This document shows, piece by piece, positions 1-7,790 of a DNA stretch of 48,698 bases (position 1 is its first letter; every line of letters starts with the position of its first letter). The position numbers were made by a program, and so were the translations under genes. Below the pieces are notes generated by a model, which saw only the letters and a list, made by a program, of their open reading frames with translations, made no database searches and was not told where the DNA came from. The stretch is from JBMFOH01 sp049969715 [NCBI: bacterium] (GTDB lineage Bacteria > DUMJ01): positions 1 to 48,698 of the forward strand of contig JBMFOH010000011.1 in the NCBI GenBank assembly GCA_049969715.1, in the 5' to 3' direction.

Positions 1-81
1 CTCTATCCAGATAGGAAATATAATCTTAAAGGATTTCTGAGAAACCTTCCCGTAAAAGATAAAGTAAAGGAAGTCTCTTGA
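1..81 (+). CDS. C-terminal end of an unidentified upstream gene
   Basis: The window opens inside a reading frame that stays open for 26 codons and stops at TGA (79-81). The tail is charged and ends in VKDKVKEVS. The stop lies 21 nt before the ATG of the sugar-binding protein, and a strong ribosome binding site fills that gap, so this is probably the preceding gene of the same operon. The fragment is too short to assign to a family. Transporter permeases or a regulator are common at this position, but nothing here shows which. Confidence 0.5.
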   Translation, partial: LYPDRKYNLKGFLRNLPVKDKVKEVS

Positions 82-102
82 CAAAGGAGGAGGTAAAATA
101 GT

Positions 103-1395
103 ATGAAAAGGATAGGAGCTGTTTTGATAATTTCTTTATGCATGTTTTTAACTTTTGCCTCTATAGGTACTGCAAAGGAGAAGATTGTCCTGAGATTTTC
201 GTGGTGGGGAGGCGAATCGAGACATAAGGCTACGGTCGCTGCTATTGAAAGGTATATGCAGTTACACCCGAACGTAGAAATTAAACCGGAATACTCAGGT
301 TGGGATGGCTACCATGACAAATTAACTACTCAGTATACAGGAGGCAATGCTCCAGATATCTCTCAACTTGATTATACAATGGTGATGGAGTATGCTTCAA
401 GAGGACTGATCCTAGACCTTACCAATTATAAAACTAAATACTTCAGGGACATTGAAGAATCTCTTTGGGGATTATTTAGAGACCTCTCTGGCAGGATCTG
501 GGCAATCCCTACCGGAATTAACTGTGTAAGTTTATACTATAACAAGACTATGTTTACAAAGTTTGGAATAGGATATCCCAAACCTGGAATAACCTGGAAT
601 GATGTATTTAAGATAGCACAGAAGGCTACTAGAGATATAAATGGCGATGGCAAGATAGATATATATGGAATTGATACATTATTTACTCCCTCTTCGGATG
701 CAGTTCCTGTTATTCAATATCAATGGGGAAATACGATGTATAGAAACAATTATTCTGAGACTAACTTTGATAGTGGATCGATGAAGAAATATCTAGAATT
801 GGCTAAGAAGTTTCAAGACTCTAAGGTTGCCCCTTCCCCTCAAGATATCATAGTATATACTGGTTCCCAGGATGCATTTAACCAGGGGAAGGTGGCAATG
901 ATGCCCTCTATGCTATCTACTATAGAGTTAGAACAGTCACTTATGGAAGATGAACTTGTTAATATTCCATGGCCTAAGGCGGTAGAAACTGGCCTTACAG
1001 GTACATTTTTAAAGCCATCTCAGGCGATAGTGATAAACAAGAAAACAAAATATCCAGAGGAAGCAGTAAAGTTTGTTTCTTGGCTCTTTACTTCACCAGA
1101 AGCAGCCAAAATTACAATATTCCAAAGAGGTGTGTCTCCTTCGCGAACTCAGAGATTAGCCCTAATGTATTCAGATATATTATCTCCTATAGAGAAGAAA
1201 ATAATAAATTGGACTAATGAATGTGCTAAATTTACAGATGCAAAACCAGAAATGTCTCCCCCTGGAGAGCAGGAGATAATAGATAAAGTAATAGAATTGA
1301 TGCAAGAAGTTCAATATGGTCGTTCTTCTATTGATGATGTTATTAAGAGAATGCAGAAAGAGACTACTGAGATATTAAATAGGTATAAGAAATAA
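103..1395 (+). CDS. Sugar ABC transporter, extracellular solute-binding protein (family 1)
   Basis: A 430-residue binding protein that would capture an oligosaccharide outside the membrane and hand it to an ABC permease. The first 24 residues form a typical signal peptide (MKR, then a hydrophobic core, ending SIGTA before KEK). The mature part has features of MalE/UgpB-type proteins: the N-terminal LRFSWWGG strand, GGNAPDISQLD near residue 83, and the calcium-loop-like DINGDGKIDIYG near residue 185. The ATG is preceded by AAAGGAGGAGG at good spacing. No permease or ATPase follows, so the membrane partners must be upstream or elsewhere. The neighbouring amidohydrolase, GH4 glycosidase and isomerase suggest the ligand is a plant or uronic-type oligosaccharide. 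The exact ligand cannot be read from the sequence. Confidence 0.9.
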   Translation: MKRIGAVLIISLCMFLTFASIGTAKEKIVLRFSWWGGESRHKATVAAIERYMQLHPNVEIKPEYSGWDGYHDKLTTQYTGGNAPDISQLDYTMVMEYASRGLILDLTNYKTKYFRDIEESLWGLFRDLSGRIWAIPTGINCVSLYYNKTMFTKFGIGYPKPGITWNDVFKIAQKATRDINGDGKIDIYGIDTLFTPSSDAVPVIQYQWGNTMYRNNYSETNFDSGSMKKYLELAKKFQDSKVAPSPQDIIVYTGSQDAFNQGKVAMMPSMLSTIELEQSLMEDELVNIPWPKAVETGLTGTFLKPSQAIVINKKTKYPEEAVKFVSWLFTSPEAAKITIFQRGVSPSRTQRLALMYSDILSPIEKKIINWTNECAKFTDAKPEMSPPGEQEIIDKVIELMQEVQYGRSSIDDVIKRMQKETTEILNRYKK

Positions 1396-1404
1396 CTTCA
1401 AAAG

Positions 1405-1444
1405 GCTAAGGCTATGAATATAATACAAGATTCATAGCCTTAGC
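1405..1444 (+). other. Long intercistronic hairpin after the binding-protein gene
   Basis: A perfect 15-bp inverted repeat (1405-1419 with 1430-1444, arms beginning GCTAAGGCTATG) around a 10-nt loop. It starts 9 nt after the binding-protein stop codon. Flanking TAACTT and AAGTTA (from about 1393 and 1448) could extend it. No T-run follows, so it is not a classical terminator. Hairpins at this place in sugar-transport operons (malE-malF in E. coli is the known case) protect the binding-protein mRNA end or cut read-through. A similar hairpin follows the second binding-protein gene at 38200-38238. Confidence 0.75.
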
Positions 1445-1485
1445 TAAAGTTATTATCACTTACTAAACGAGGAGGTCTTTTAATA

Positions 1486-2283
1486 ATGAAATTTCTAAGA
1501 GTAGATGCTCACGCACACATCAATGAAGCGATTATTAATGATGGGACCTTAGATAATAATAGGATTAGAAAATATGTTGAGGAATACAGAAATTTAGGAA
1601 TAGATAAGGTGGTGCTCATAGAAGACCCGGATATTGTACTAAAACTAATGGATATATGTGGAGATTTTATTATTCCTGTATTTCGAATAGACTGCGACAA
1701 TACAAGAATAAAGCAAATTGAGAATTACTTTAAGTATGGCTCGAAAGGAATAAAGTTTATTGCTCCCCAACATCCGTATAGCGATGCAAGATATTTCCCT
1801 TTATACAAATGTATTGCTTCACATGGCGATGTAGCTGTGTTTCATACAGGATATCTAACACATGATAACTATCGTATTTATACAAATATCAATATTCTTG
1901 ATATGAAACCGGCCCATCTTGATGCTATAGCTAGAAGATTTCCGAAGTTGAAAATTCTTATGGCTCACTATGGGAACCCTTGGTGGGAAGAGGCATGGAA
2001 GGTTTCTTATTCTCACCCTAATATCTATGCAGATCTTTCAGGTGGAACTGCTTATTTACGTTCACGTTTTTTGTGGAAGGAATTATTTGCCCCTAATGGA
2101 AAGTTGTTTTTACCAAGTTTTGAGAAGCTTTGTTTTGCTTCTGATCTCGTTTATTTTGGGGATAGTTTGGAGATTGGACCTTACTTTGAATTTTATGATG
2201 CTTTATTTGAAGCTGTTGGAGCCTGTAAAGAATTAATAGAGAAGGTTAATCATGAAAATATTGAAAAATTATTTTCATTGTAA
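1486..2283 (+). CDS. Amidohydrolase-2 family metal-dependent hydrolase (TIM barrel)
   Basis: A 265-residue cytoplasmic protein of the amidohydrolase 2 family, which includes decarboxylases, lactonases and other carbon-ring hydrolases. Metal-binding landmarks are visible: the N-terminal DAHAH (HxH, residues 7-11), FHTGY with a histidine near residue 120, MAHYGNPWW near 161, and the late aspartate in FASDLVYFGD near residue 220. AGGAGG precedes the ATG. It sits between the binding protein and a GH4 glycosidase, and the GH4 start follows its stop by 17 nt, so it belongs to the sugar operon. A sugar-lactonase role is possible but not shown by the sequence. Confidence 0.75.
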   Translation: MKFLRVDAHAHINEAIINDGTLDNNRIRKYVEEYRNLGIDKVVLIEDPDIVLKLMDICGDFIIPVFRIDCDNTRIKQIENYFKYGSKGIKFIAPQHPYSDARYFPLYKCIASHGDVAVFHTGYLTHDNYRIYTNINILDMKPAHLDAIARRFPKLKILMAHYGNPWWEEAWKVSYSHPNIYADLSGGTAYLRSRFLWKELFAPNGKLFLPSFEKLCFASDLVYFGDSLEIGPYFEFYDALFEAVGACKELIEKVNHENIEKLFSL

Positions 2284-2300
2284 GATTGGAGGCGGAAGAA

Positions 2301-3638
2301 ATGGGTAATGTCAAAATTACCATAATAGGCGGTGGAAGTTACACTTGGGGACCTACGTTAATAAGAGATATTGTTACTACGGAGGAATTAAAGGGGAGTA
2401 AAGTAGTCTTACATGATATTGATCATGAGTCTCTTGCGCTTACTTATAATCTAGGAAAGAAGATGTTAGAGGAGAATCATTTAGAGTTTGAGATAGAAAA
2501 AACGACTGAACTTAAAAAGGCATTGAAAGATGCAGATTTTGTAATCTTAACTATCAGCACTGGTGGGCTTGAAGCAATGAGATATGATCTAGAGATTCCA
2601 GAGAAATATGAAGTCTATCAATCTGTAGGAGATACTGTTGGACCTGGAGGCCTATCGAGAGCTTTAAGAAATATTCCTGTTATAGTAGGCATAGCAAAGG
2701 AAATGGAAAGAATATGCCCAAATGCCTGGCTCTTGAACTATACTAATCCTATGACGACTCTCTGTAGAGCTGTAACTCGTACTACTAATATAAAGACTAT
2801 AGGTTTATGTCATGAACTTTTTGGGACTCTTGATATGTTAAAACAGATATTTAAAGTGCAGGATGAATCTGAAATTGAGGTCAAAGCAGGTGGTATAAAT
2901 CATCTTGTATGGATATTGGATGTTAAAATAAGGGGTGAAGATGGATTTCCAAAGCTTTATAAATTCGCCAAGAAATATTTAGATTCTAAAGACATAATTC
3001 TAAACCAACTAGAAAGTCAAAGTCCTACAGTTGACAATAAAATAGTTAAGTTTGAGTTACTTATGAGATTTGGAGCGCTACCAGCTGCTGGTGATCGCCA
3101 CATAGCAGAATTTTTCCCGTATTTCCTTACAGCTGAGAATAATAAAGGGGAGAGATATGGAGTTAAACTTACTACTATAGAGCATCGTCTAACGTGGAGA
3201 TCTAAGGCAAAGTCAGATGTAGAAAAGATGATTAATGGTAAAGTCCTCTTAGATATGAAACCTTCGCGAGAAGCAGCTTCTAAGATAATGTCAGCAGTTT
3301 TAGACTCTAAACACCATATAGATATAATAAATTTGCCCAATATAGGACAAATCGCCAATCTTCCAAAGAACACTGTTGTGGAGACTTTTGGGATAGTAGG
3401 TCCCATTGGGGCTTATGGAATAGCTATCGGTGATCTTCCAGAGGGTATTCTAAATATAACAGGTAGACATGTAACAAACCAGGAAATGATCGTAGAGGCT
3501 GCCCTTACTGGAGATAGAAATCTTGTTCTTCAGGCTCTACTTAATGATCCCCTAGTTAGAAATCTAGAGAATGCTAGTAAAATGCTTGATGAAATGTTGA
3601 AGGCAAATGAAAAGTATTTACCTCAATTTTTCAAATAA
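2301..3638 (+). CDS. Glycoside hydrolase family 4, alpha-glucosidase/galactosidase/uronidase type
   Basis: A 445-residue GH4 enzyme. This family cleaves glycosides by NAD+-dependent oxidation at C3 with a Mn2+ ion, rather than by acid/base hydrolysis. The Rossmann motif IIGGGSYTWGP is at the N-terminus, LNYTNPM lies near residue 150, the metal cysteine is in GLCHELFG near 173, and the metal histidine is in GGINHLVW near 202. The CH motif (rather than CN-P or CD-P) is the known signature of members acting on unphosphorylated alpha-glycosides such as alpha-glucosides, alpha-galactosides and hexuronides. An in-frame TTG at 2286 is possible, but GGAGG at 2288-2292 is ideally placed for the ATG at 2301, so I use that start. 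It would act on the sugar delivered by the upstream binding protein. Confidence 0.9.
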   Translation: MGNVKITIIGGGSYTWGPTLIRDIVTTEELKGSKVVLHDIDHESLALTYNLGKKMLEENHLEFEIEKTTELKKALKDADFVILTISTGGLEAMRYDLEIPEKYEVYQSVGDTVGPGGLSRALRNIPVIVGIAKEMERICPNAWLLNYTNPMTTLCRAVTRTTNIKTIGLCHELFGTLDMLKQIFKVQDESEIEVKAGGINHLVWILDVKIRGEDGFPKLYKFAKKYLDSKDIILNQLESQSPTVDNKIVKFELLMRFGALPAAGDRHIAEFFPYFLTAENNKGERYGVKLTTIEHRLTWRSKAKSDVEKMINGKVLLDMKPSREAASKIMSAVLDSKHHIDIINLPNIGQIANLPKNTVVETFGIVGPIGAYGIAIGDLPEGILNITGRHVTNQEMIVEAALTGDRNLVLQALLNDPLVRNLENASKMLDEMLKANEKYLPQFFK

Positions 3639-3663
3639 TACAATTGATAAGGAGGCCTAATCT

Positions 3664-4557
3664 ATGAAGATCAGTTGTTGTTGGCTTTATGCAATAAGTA
3701 AATATGGGTACCCACCAAGTATGGAAAACATCTTTAAAGCATTAAAAGAGATGGCTAATATGGGATTTGAATACGTAGAGTTAGAAGGGGTAGGAGAAGA
3801 AAATCTAAAAGAGGTCTATCATAATAGAGAAAAAATTAAAGATCATTGTAGAGCGCTTGGGGTAAAGATAATAAACTTCTGTCCTATCATTCCTGACATT
3901 GTAAGCCTAGATGAAGATAAAAGGAAAAAGGCAAAAGACTTATACATACTTGGTATAGAATTGGCTAAATATTTTGAATGTGAGACCATTCAGACAGATA
4001 GCTATACGCCACCTTTAGAGTTTATAGGGGAGGCTCCATATAAAGAGAGCATAAGTTATGGGAAACACTATAGAGTAAAGATAGACCCTAATTTTAGTTG
4101 GGATGTACTATGGGATGTGCTAGTAGATAGCTTTAGGTTTGCCAGCGAGGCTGCCAAATCAGCTGGACTAAAGTTCTGTTTAGAACCAAGGGTCGGAGAA
4201 ATTATCAGTAATACAGATGCACTCCTTAGATTGATGGACCATGTAAAGAGTGATAACTTTGGAGCAGTATTAGACACAGGGCATCAGAATGCACAGAAAG
4301 AGATTTTGCCTCTCTCGGTGGAAAAGTTAGGAAATAAAATCTATTATCTTCATGTATCTGATAATGATGGAAGAATTAATGAGCACCTTCCATTAGGAAA
4401 GGGAAATATAGACTGGGAGGGAATATTTCTTGCATTGAAAAAGCGCAATTACCAAGGTTATGTGGCAATAGATATTGGAAATGTCTCTGAAATAGAGAAG
4501 GCATATATAGATTCTAAGAAATTTTTAGAGGTCCTAACTAGGAGATTAAGTATCTAA
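3664..4557 (+). CDS. Sugar phosphate isomerase/epimerase family protein (xylose isomerase-like TIM barrel)
   Basis: A 297-residue protein of the AP-endonuclease-2/xylose-isomerase-like superfamily, which interconverts keto- and aldo-sugars or epimerises them with a divalent metal. Visible landmarks are GFEYVELEGVGEEN near residue 37, the glutamate in CLEPRVGEI near 172, DTGHQN near 207 and LHVSDNDGRINEHLPLGKG near 232-250. These carry the usual Glu/Asp/His metal ligands of the family. AAGGAGG precedes the ATG, and the gene is 25 nt after the GH4 stop. It is the last intact gene of the first sugar operon and probably processes the monosaccharide released by the GH4 enzyme. The substrate is unknown. 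Confidence 0.8.
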   Translation: MKISCCWLYAISKYGYPPSMENIFKALKEMANMGFEYVELEGVGEENLKEVYHNREKIKDHCRALGVKIINFCPIIPDIVSLDEDKRKKAKDLYILGIELAKYFECETIQTDSYTPPLEFIGEAPYKESISYGKHYRVKIDPNFSWDVLWDVLVDSFRFASEAAKSAGLKFCLEPRVGEIISNTDALLRLMDHVKSDNFGAVLDTGHQNAQKEILPLSVEKLGNKIYYLHVSDNDGRINEHLPLGKGNIDWEGIFLALKKRNYQGYVAIDIGNVSEIEKAYIDSKKFLEVLTRRLSI

Positions 4558-4579
4558 GAGTTAACTATGAATAATGAGG

Positions 4580-4764
4580 CTTGTTTCCTACAAAGACCTC
4601 AAAAAGGTATCCAAGGCTTTAAAGAAGATCTATCAAGCGCCAACAGAAGAGATAATAAAGATTGGCACTTGATACTGGCGGAGTTAGCTGTTTATTTTAA
4701 AGACCGATTAGGAATTTACACTAGTTTCTTGACAGACCCAAATTCTCCCCAACCAGACCGCTAG
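4580..4764 (+). pseudogene. Remnant of an IS256-family (mutator type) transposase
   Basis: Two frames carry adjoining pieces of one transposase. From 4580 to the TGA at 4670-4672, one frame reads a stretch like YKDLKKVSKALKKIYQAPTEE, which is the IS256-family region just after the catalytic core. From about 4651 to the TAG at 4762-4764, another frame reads DWHLILAELAVYFKDRLG followed by YTSFLTDPNSP, which matches the very C-terminus of the same family. The segment normally lying between them, and everything upstream, is missing, so this is a deleted and frameshifted relic. It sits immediately after the first sugar operon. A start at ATG 4567 would give a 65-residue hybrid peptide that I do not regard as a real gene. 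Confidence 0.7.
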
Positions 4765-4813
4765 CCATGTAGATTTTTTAATTTTGGGGTGTCAAACTTA
4801 CGATAGTATAACC

Positions 4814-5257
4814 TTATTGTGCTATATTAAGAGTAATAGATCCCATTGAAGGGGTGCCATTTAGATAGATAATTATATTAGCAGTATATGAACCTGGAGA
4901 AAATTGATTTGGAGTGAACTGGTGGTAGTAGGTATTTCCTCCTCCGGAAAACTCGGAGATCTTAAAGGAGGGTTGATTTTCTATCTGGATGTAAGATTGG
5001 TTTAAGTCACTACTAGTCAGTGCTTCCTTTGTTTTTATCCTGATTTGAAAGGAATGACTTGTACTGATATTGTAGGTTGAGGTTGTAGGGTCAGGGAGGA
5101 CCTCTTGTGAAAAAGTTCCATCATCGTTTATATCACTAAACACCTTTATCCATTCTATAACTGGAGACGTGCAGCTACACCCATCCATACCTATAACTGA
5201 AAGCAATACTACACAAACAAATAGAGACTTTATTATAAAAATTAATCCTTTCTTCAT
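4814..5257 (-). CDS. Small secreted protein of unknown function, possibly a lipoprotein
   Basis: I do not recognise this 147-residue protein. It starts MKKGLIFIIKSLFVCVVLLS, a clear signal peptide or membrane anchor, followed by GMDGCSC. The cysteines could serve as a lipidation site, but the lipobox is poor. The rest is rich in Ser, Thr, Tyr and Asn with alternating hydrophobic residues, ending in a strand-like SITLNIAQ. This suggests a single all-beta, Ig-like extracellular domain. It lies downstream of rubrerythrin on the same strand, with a hairpin between the two genes. Its ribosome binding site is weak (AGAGAGAAG). Confidence 0.6.
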   Translation of the reverse strand: MKKGLIFIIKSLFVCVVLLSVIGMDGCSCTSPVIEWIKVFSDINDDGTFSQEVLPDPTTSTYNISTSHSFQIRIKTKEALTSSDLNQSYIQIENQPSFKISEFSGGGNTYYHQFTPNQFSPGSYTANIIIYLNGTPSMGSITLNIAQ

Positions 5258-5281
5258 AGTATCTTCTCTCTGACTTTGGGA

Positions 5282-5305
5282 TAGGGGTAGCCAAAGCTAC
5301 CCCTA
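5282..5305. other. Perfect 10-bp hairpin between rubrerythrin and the secreted-protein gene
   Basis: TAGGGGTAGC (5282-5291) pairs with GCTACCCCTA (5296-5305) around a CAAA loop. It begins a few bases after the rubrerythrin stop on the minus strand. There is no T-run on either side. It may stabilise the rubrerythrin mRNA end or act as a weak or factor-dependent terminator. It is not a canonical intrinsic terminator. Confidence 0.6.
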
Positions 5306-5312
5306 GATTACA

Positions 5313-5816
5313 TTAAAATTTCTTGAATTTCTCTCTAGGTGCTCCGCATATAGGGCATCTCTCAGGAGCTTCACCCTCCACCGTGTGCCCACATACCTGA
5401 CATATGTATATGCTTCCTACATCTGCATCTTTACCTTCATCAACCGCCCTCTTTGCTTTTTGATACATAACTGAGTGTATCTTTTCTGCCTCAATTGCAT
5501 AATGAATACTTCTTATAGCCTCTTTTTCTTCCTGCAATTGAGCTACAGCATTGAAGGCAGGATACATCTCCTCTATCTCGTAGTTCTCACCGTCTATGCA
5601 TACCTGTATATTCTCGGAAGACCCTTTAATCATTTCCAATGCCCTAAAGTGGTTAGTGGCATGGACCTTTTCTGCATCAGATATCGCTCTAAAAAGCCTA
5701 GCAAGATTAGGTTTTCCTTCCTTCTCTGCAATCTCAGCAAAGATTAGATACCTCATATGGGCTTGACTCTCTCCAGCAAAAGCAGCCTTTAGATTCTCCT
5801 CTGTCATCTTCCTCAT
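5313..5816 (-). CDS. rbr: Rubrerythrin
   Basis: A 167-residue non-haem iron protein that reduces hydrogen peroxide in anaerobes, taking electrons from reduced rubredoxin-type partners. Residues 1-130 form the ferritin-like di-iron domain, with metal-ligand motifs GESQAHMRY, DAEKVHATNHF and AIEAEKIHS. The C-terminus is a rubredoxin-like domain with two knuckles, CQVCG and CPICG, and ends in FKKF. Its length is slightly short of the usual 180-190 but complete. AAAGGAGGA precedes the ATG. It lies downstream of ogg on the same strand, so peroxide removal and oxidative DNA repair are adjacent. A separate promoter overlaps the end of ogg. Confidence 0.95.
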   Translation of the reverse strand: MRKMTEENLKAAFAGESQAHMRYLIFAEIAEKEGKPNLARLFRAISDAEKVHATNHFRALEMIKGSSENIQVCIDGENYEIEEMYPAFNAVAQLQEEKEAIRSIHYAIEAEKIHSVMYQKAKRAVDEGKDADVGSIYICQVCGHTVEGEAPERCPICGAPREKFKKF

Positions 5817-5858
5817 AAATATTCCTCCTTTATGTTGAATTATTATTTATTGAAAGTA

Positions 5859-5887
5859 ATTATAAAACTTATTGATTCAACAATCAA
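5859..5887 (-). promoter_or_regulatory. Predicted sigma-70-type promoter for rubrerythrin
   Basis: On the minus strand, TTGATT (complement of 5882-5887) and TATAAT (complement of 5859-5864) are separated by exactly 17 bp. The -35 box lies just before the ogg stop codon region. Transcription would start near 5852, about 36 nt before the rubrerythrin ATG. This could give rubrerythrin its own expression apart from ogg. Confidence 0.6.
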
Positions 5888-5889
5888 CC

Positions 5890-6525
5890 CTACTTCTCTA
5901 CCTTCCCTTTGATGAGATACCAAAGGTAAAGGTCTGTCTCACCAGGGGATTTTCTAAATCTATCAGACAGTTTCTTAAAGACCTCTTCTATATAATTATA
6001 CCTTACTTCTGTCCAGCCCTTAGGGATTCTAACTATCAATCCTTCATCGAATAGTATCTTTAGAATATGGCGATCCAAGATTGCAACGTCTAGTATTCCT
6101 ACATTCCTCAAAAAGTGGCTAGCTTCTTTCCATCCTATACCTTTAGCCTCTCTTACCAGTGTTTTCCTTGCCTCTTTTGTGGGAAGGGATACGATATCTT
6201 TTAAACTTCCTATCAGTCTTCTATTTTCTATAATGAATTCTGCCCTCTTATTAGGAAACCTATGTCCTCTTCTTGAAAGGGCTTTAGAAAGCTCTTCAAG
6301 GGTAAACTCCAAAAAACCGATAGGTCCTATCTCTTTTTGAGCTCTCATCCCTCCAGATGCACTCCAATTAGCAGTAAGAACGCAGAAGCTTAATTCTGAG
6401 AATAGTTCCAATTCTGAACCAAATAGCCCTAGGTTCTTAAACTCCTCTATCCTCTCTTCTACAAGACTCTTCGCCTCTTCTTCTATACTTTTCAACATTC
6501 CTAAGATCCTATCAAGGTTCTCCAT
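5890..6525 (-). CDS. ogg: N-glycosylase/DNA lyase, Ogg2-type 8-oxoguanine DNA glycosylase
   Basis: A 211-residue base-excision repair enzyme that removes 8-oxoguanine and nicks the abasic site. It has the short architecture of the Ogg2 family, found mainly in archaea and thermophilic bacteria, with no N-terminal TBP-like domain. The helix-hairpin-helix GPD core shows the catalytic lysine in GIGWKEASHFLRN (near residue 136) and the essential aspartate in AILDRHIL (near 153). The early TANWSASGG segment is also typical. The start codon lies 7 nt from a predicted extended -10 box, with no ribosome binding site, so the message may be leaderless. It is divergent from namZ and followed by rubrerythrin. 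Confidence 0.9.
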   Translation of the reverse strand: MENLDRILGMLKSIEEEAKSLVEERIEEFKNLGLFGSELELFSELSFCVLTANWSASGGMRAQKEIGPIGFLEFTLEELSKALSRRGHRFPNKRAEFIIENRRLIGSLKDIVSLPTKEARKTLVREAKGIGWKEASHFLRNVGILDVAILDRHILKILFDEGLIVRIPKGWTEVRYNYIEEVFKKLSDRFRKSPGETDLYLWYLIKGKVEK

Positions 6526-6562
6526 ATACCTAATATACCACAGTTATGGTATAATTTGAAGT
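6526..6562. promoter_or_regulatory. Divergent extended -10 promoters, both predicted leaderless
   Basis: This 37-bp gap holds two back-to-back promoters. On the plus strand, TGGTATAAT (6547-6555) ends 7 nt before the namZ ATG at 6563. On the minus strand, TGGTATATT (complement of 6532-6540) ends 6 nt before the ogg ATG at 6525. Both have the TGn extension and neither has a convincing -35 or ribosome binding site. Bacterial transcription starts 6-8 nt after the -10, so both mRNAs should begin at or next to the A of ATG. The two boxes are arms of an inverted repeat (TATACCA ... TGGTATA). Confidence 0.6.
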
Positions 6563-7789
6563 ATGAGATGGACCCTTTTGGTTTTAGGAGTTATAAGCCT
6601 AATTATGTTAATTAATCCTGTTTTTTCTAATCCTAGAATAAAACTAGGTATTGAGGTACTGCTTGAAGAAAATATAAAGTTAATAAAGGGTAAGAGGATA
6701 GGTCTTATCACTAATCAGACCGGTGTAGATAGTCACCTAAGGACTGATATAGACCTACTTTCTGTGATTCCCGATATAAGATTGATGGCTTTATTTGGGC
6801 CAGAGCATGGGATAGATGGTTCTATCCCTAGAGGAACGTATGTAAAGAGTTATATAGATAAGGAGACTGGTATTCCTGTCTATAGTCTCTATGGAGACAC
6901 AAGGAAACCAACTAAGGATATGTTAAAAGATATAGATGTTCTTCTCTTTGATATCCAGGATGTAGGTACAAGATACTATACCTATATATATACTATGGCA
7001 TTAGCTATGGAATCAGCTAAAGAAAATGGCATAGATTTTGTAGTCCTTGATAGGCCCAATCCTCTAAATGGCATAAGTGTAGAGGGCCCTGTATTGGAAC
7101 CTCCGTTTTCCTCGTTTATAGGTATGTATCCTATACCATTAAGACACGGAATGACTATTGGAGAATTGGCTCAACTCTTTAATAAGGAATTTAAGATAGG
7201 CGCCAGATTGACAGTAGTGCCTATGAAGAATTGGACAAGAGATATGTGGTTTGATGATACAGGATTAAATTGGGTTATCTCCTCCCCAAATATACCAGAT
7301 TTCGAATCAGTCTTACTTTACCCTTGCACAGGTCCTATTGGTGATACAAATATCTCTGTTGGTATTGGAACAACGAAACCATTCCATTTTGTAGGAGCTC
7401 CCTATATCGATTCTTCTATGCTACTGAAAGAATTGAACAAGAAGAGTCTGCCAGGAATACTCTTTAGAAAGGCTCACTTTATTCCTCAATTTGATAGGTA
7501 CGAAAAAGAAGTATGTAATGGGGTGGAATTCTTTATAACAGACAGGAAGGCATTTAAGCCTATAGAAACCTGCCTTACTATTATAGAGATTATCCATAGA
7601 TTATACCCAGATAGATTTAACTGGGGAGATAAATCAGGAGGGAGATACTTCTTTGATCTAAGTATGGGAACAGATAAGGTTAGGTTGAGTATAGAGAGAG
7701 GACTATCAGTGAAAGAGATAGTAAACTTATGGACGAAGGGTCTAGAAAGGTTTATCTCCTTACGGGAAGGGTATCTATTGTATAGATAG
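6563..7789 (+). CDS. namZ: NamZ-type exo-beta-N-acetylmuramidase (DUF1343, GH171)
   Basis: A 408-residue DUF1343 protein. Characterised members release terminal MurNAc from peptidoglycan fragments. The first 24 residues are a signal peptide (LLVLGVISLIMLI core), consistent with action on cell-wall fragments outside the membrane. Family hallmarks follow in order: GKRIGLITNQTGVD near residue 44, ALFGPEHG near 77, LFDIQDVGTRYYTYIYTM near 131-148, VLDRPNPLNG near 163 and SPNIPDFESVLLYPCTG near 243. The protein has about the usual length. It heads an operon with a BadF-type kinase (1 nt gap) and murQ, which supports the muramic-acid role. Its start appears leaderless. The sequence itself does not distinguish it from other DUF1343 activities. 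Confidence 0.85.
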   Translation: MRWTLLVLGVISLIMLINPVFSNPRIKLGIEVLLEENIKLIKGKRIGLITNQTGVDSHLRTDIDLLSVIPDIRLMALFGPEHGIDGSIPRGTYVKSYIDKETGIPVYSLYGDTRKPTKDMLKDIDVLLFDIQDVGTRYYTYIYTMALAMESAKENGIDFVVLDRPNPLNGISVEGPVLEPPFSSFIGMYPIPLRHGMTIGELAQLFNKEFKIGARLTVVPMKNWTRDMWFDDTGLNWVISSPNIPDFESVLLYPCTGPIGDTNISVGIGTTKPFHFVGAPYIDSSMLLKELNKKSLPGILFRKAHFIPQFDRYEKEVCNGVEFFITDRKAFKPIETCLTIIEIIHRLYPDRFNWGDKSGGRYFFDLSMGTDKVRLSIERGLSVKEIVNLWTKGLERFISLREGYLLYR

Positions 7790-7790
7790 G

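Noticed and set aside
4567-4764. A 65-codon frame starting at ATG 4567
   Set aside because: Its C-terminal half matches the end of IS256-family transposases, while its N-terminal half is an out-of-frame reading of another part of the same gene. It is a by-product of a relic, not a gene.
5282-5305. Intrinsic terminator after rubrerythrin
   Set aside because: The hairpin is perfect but has no T-run on either strand, so I list it only as a hairpin.
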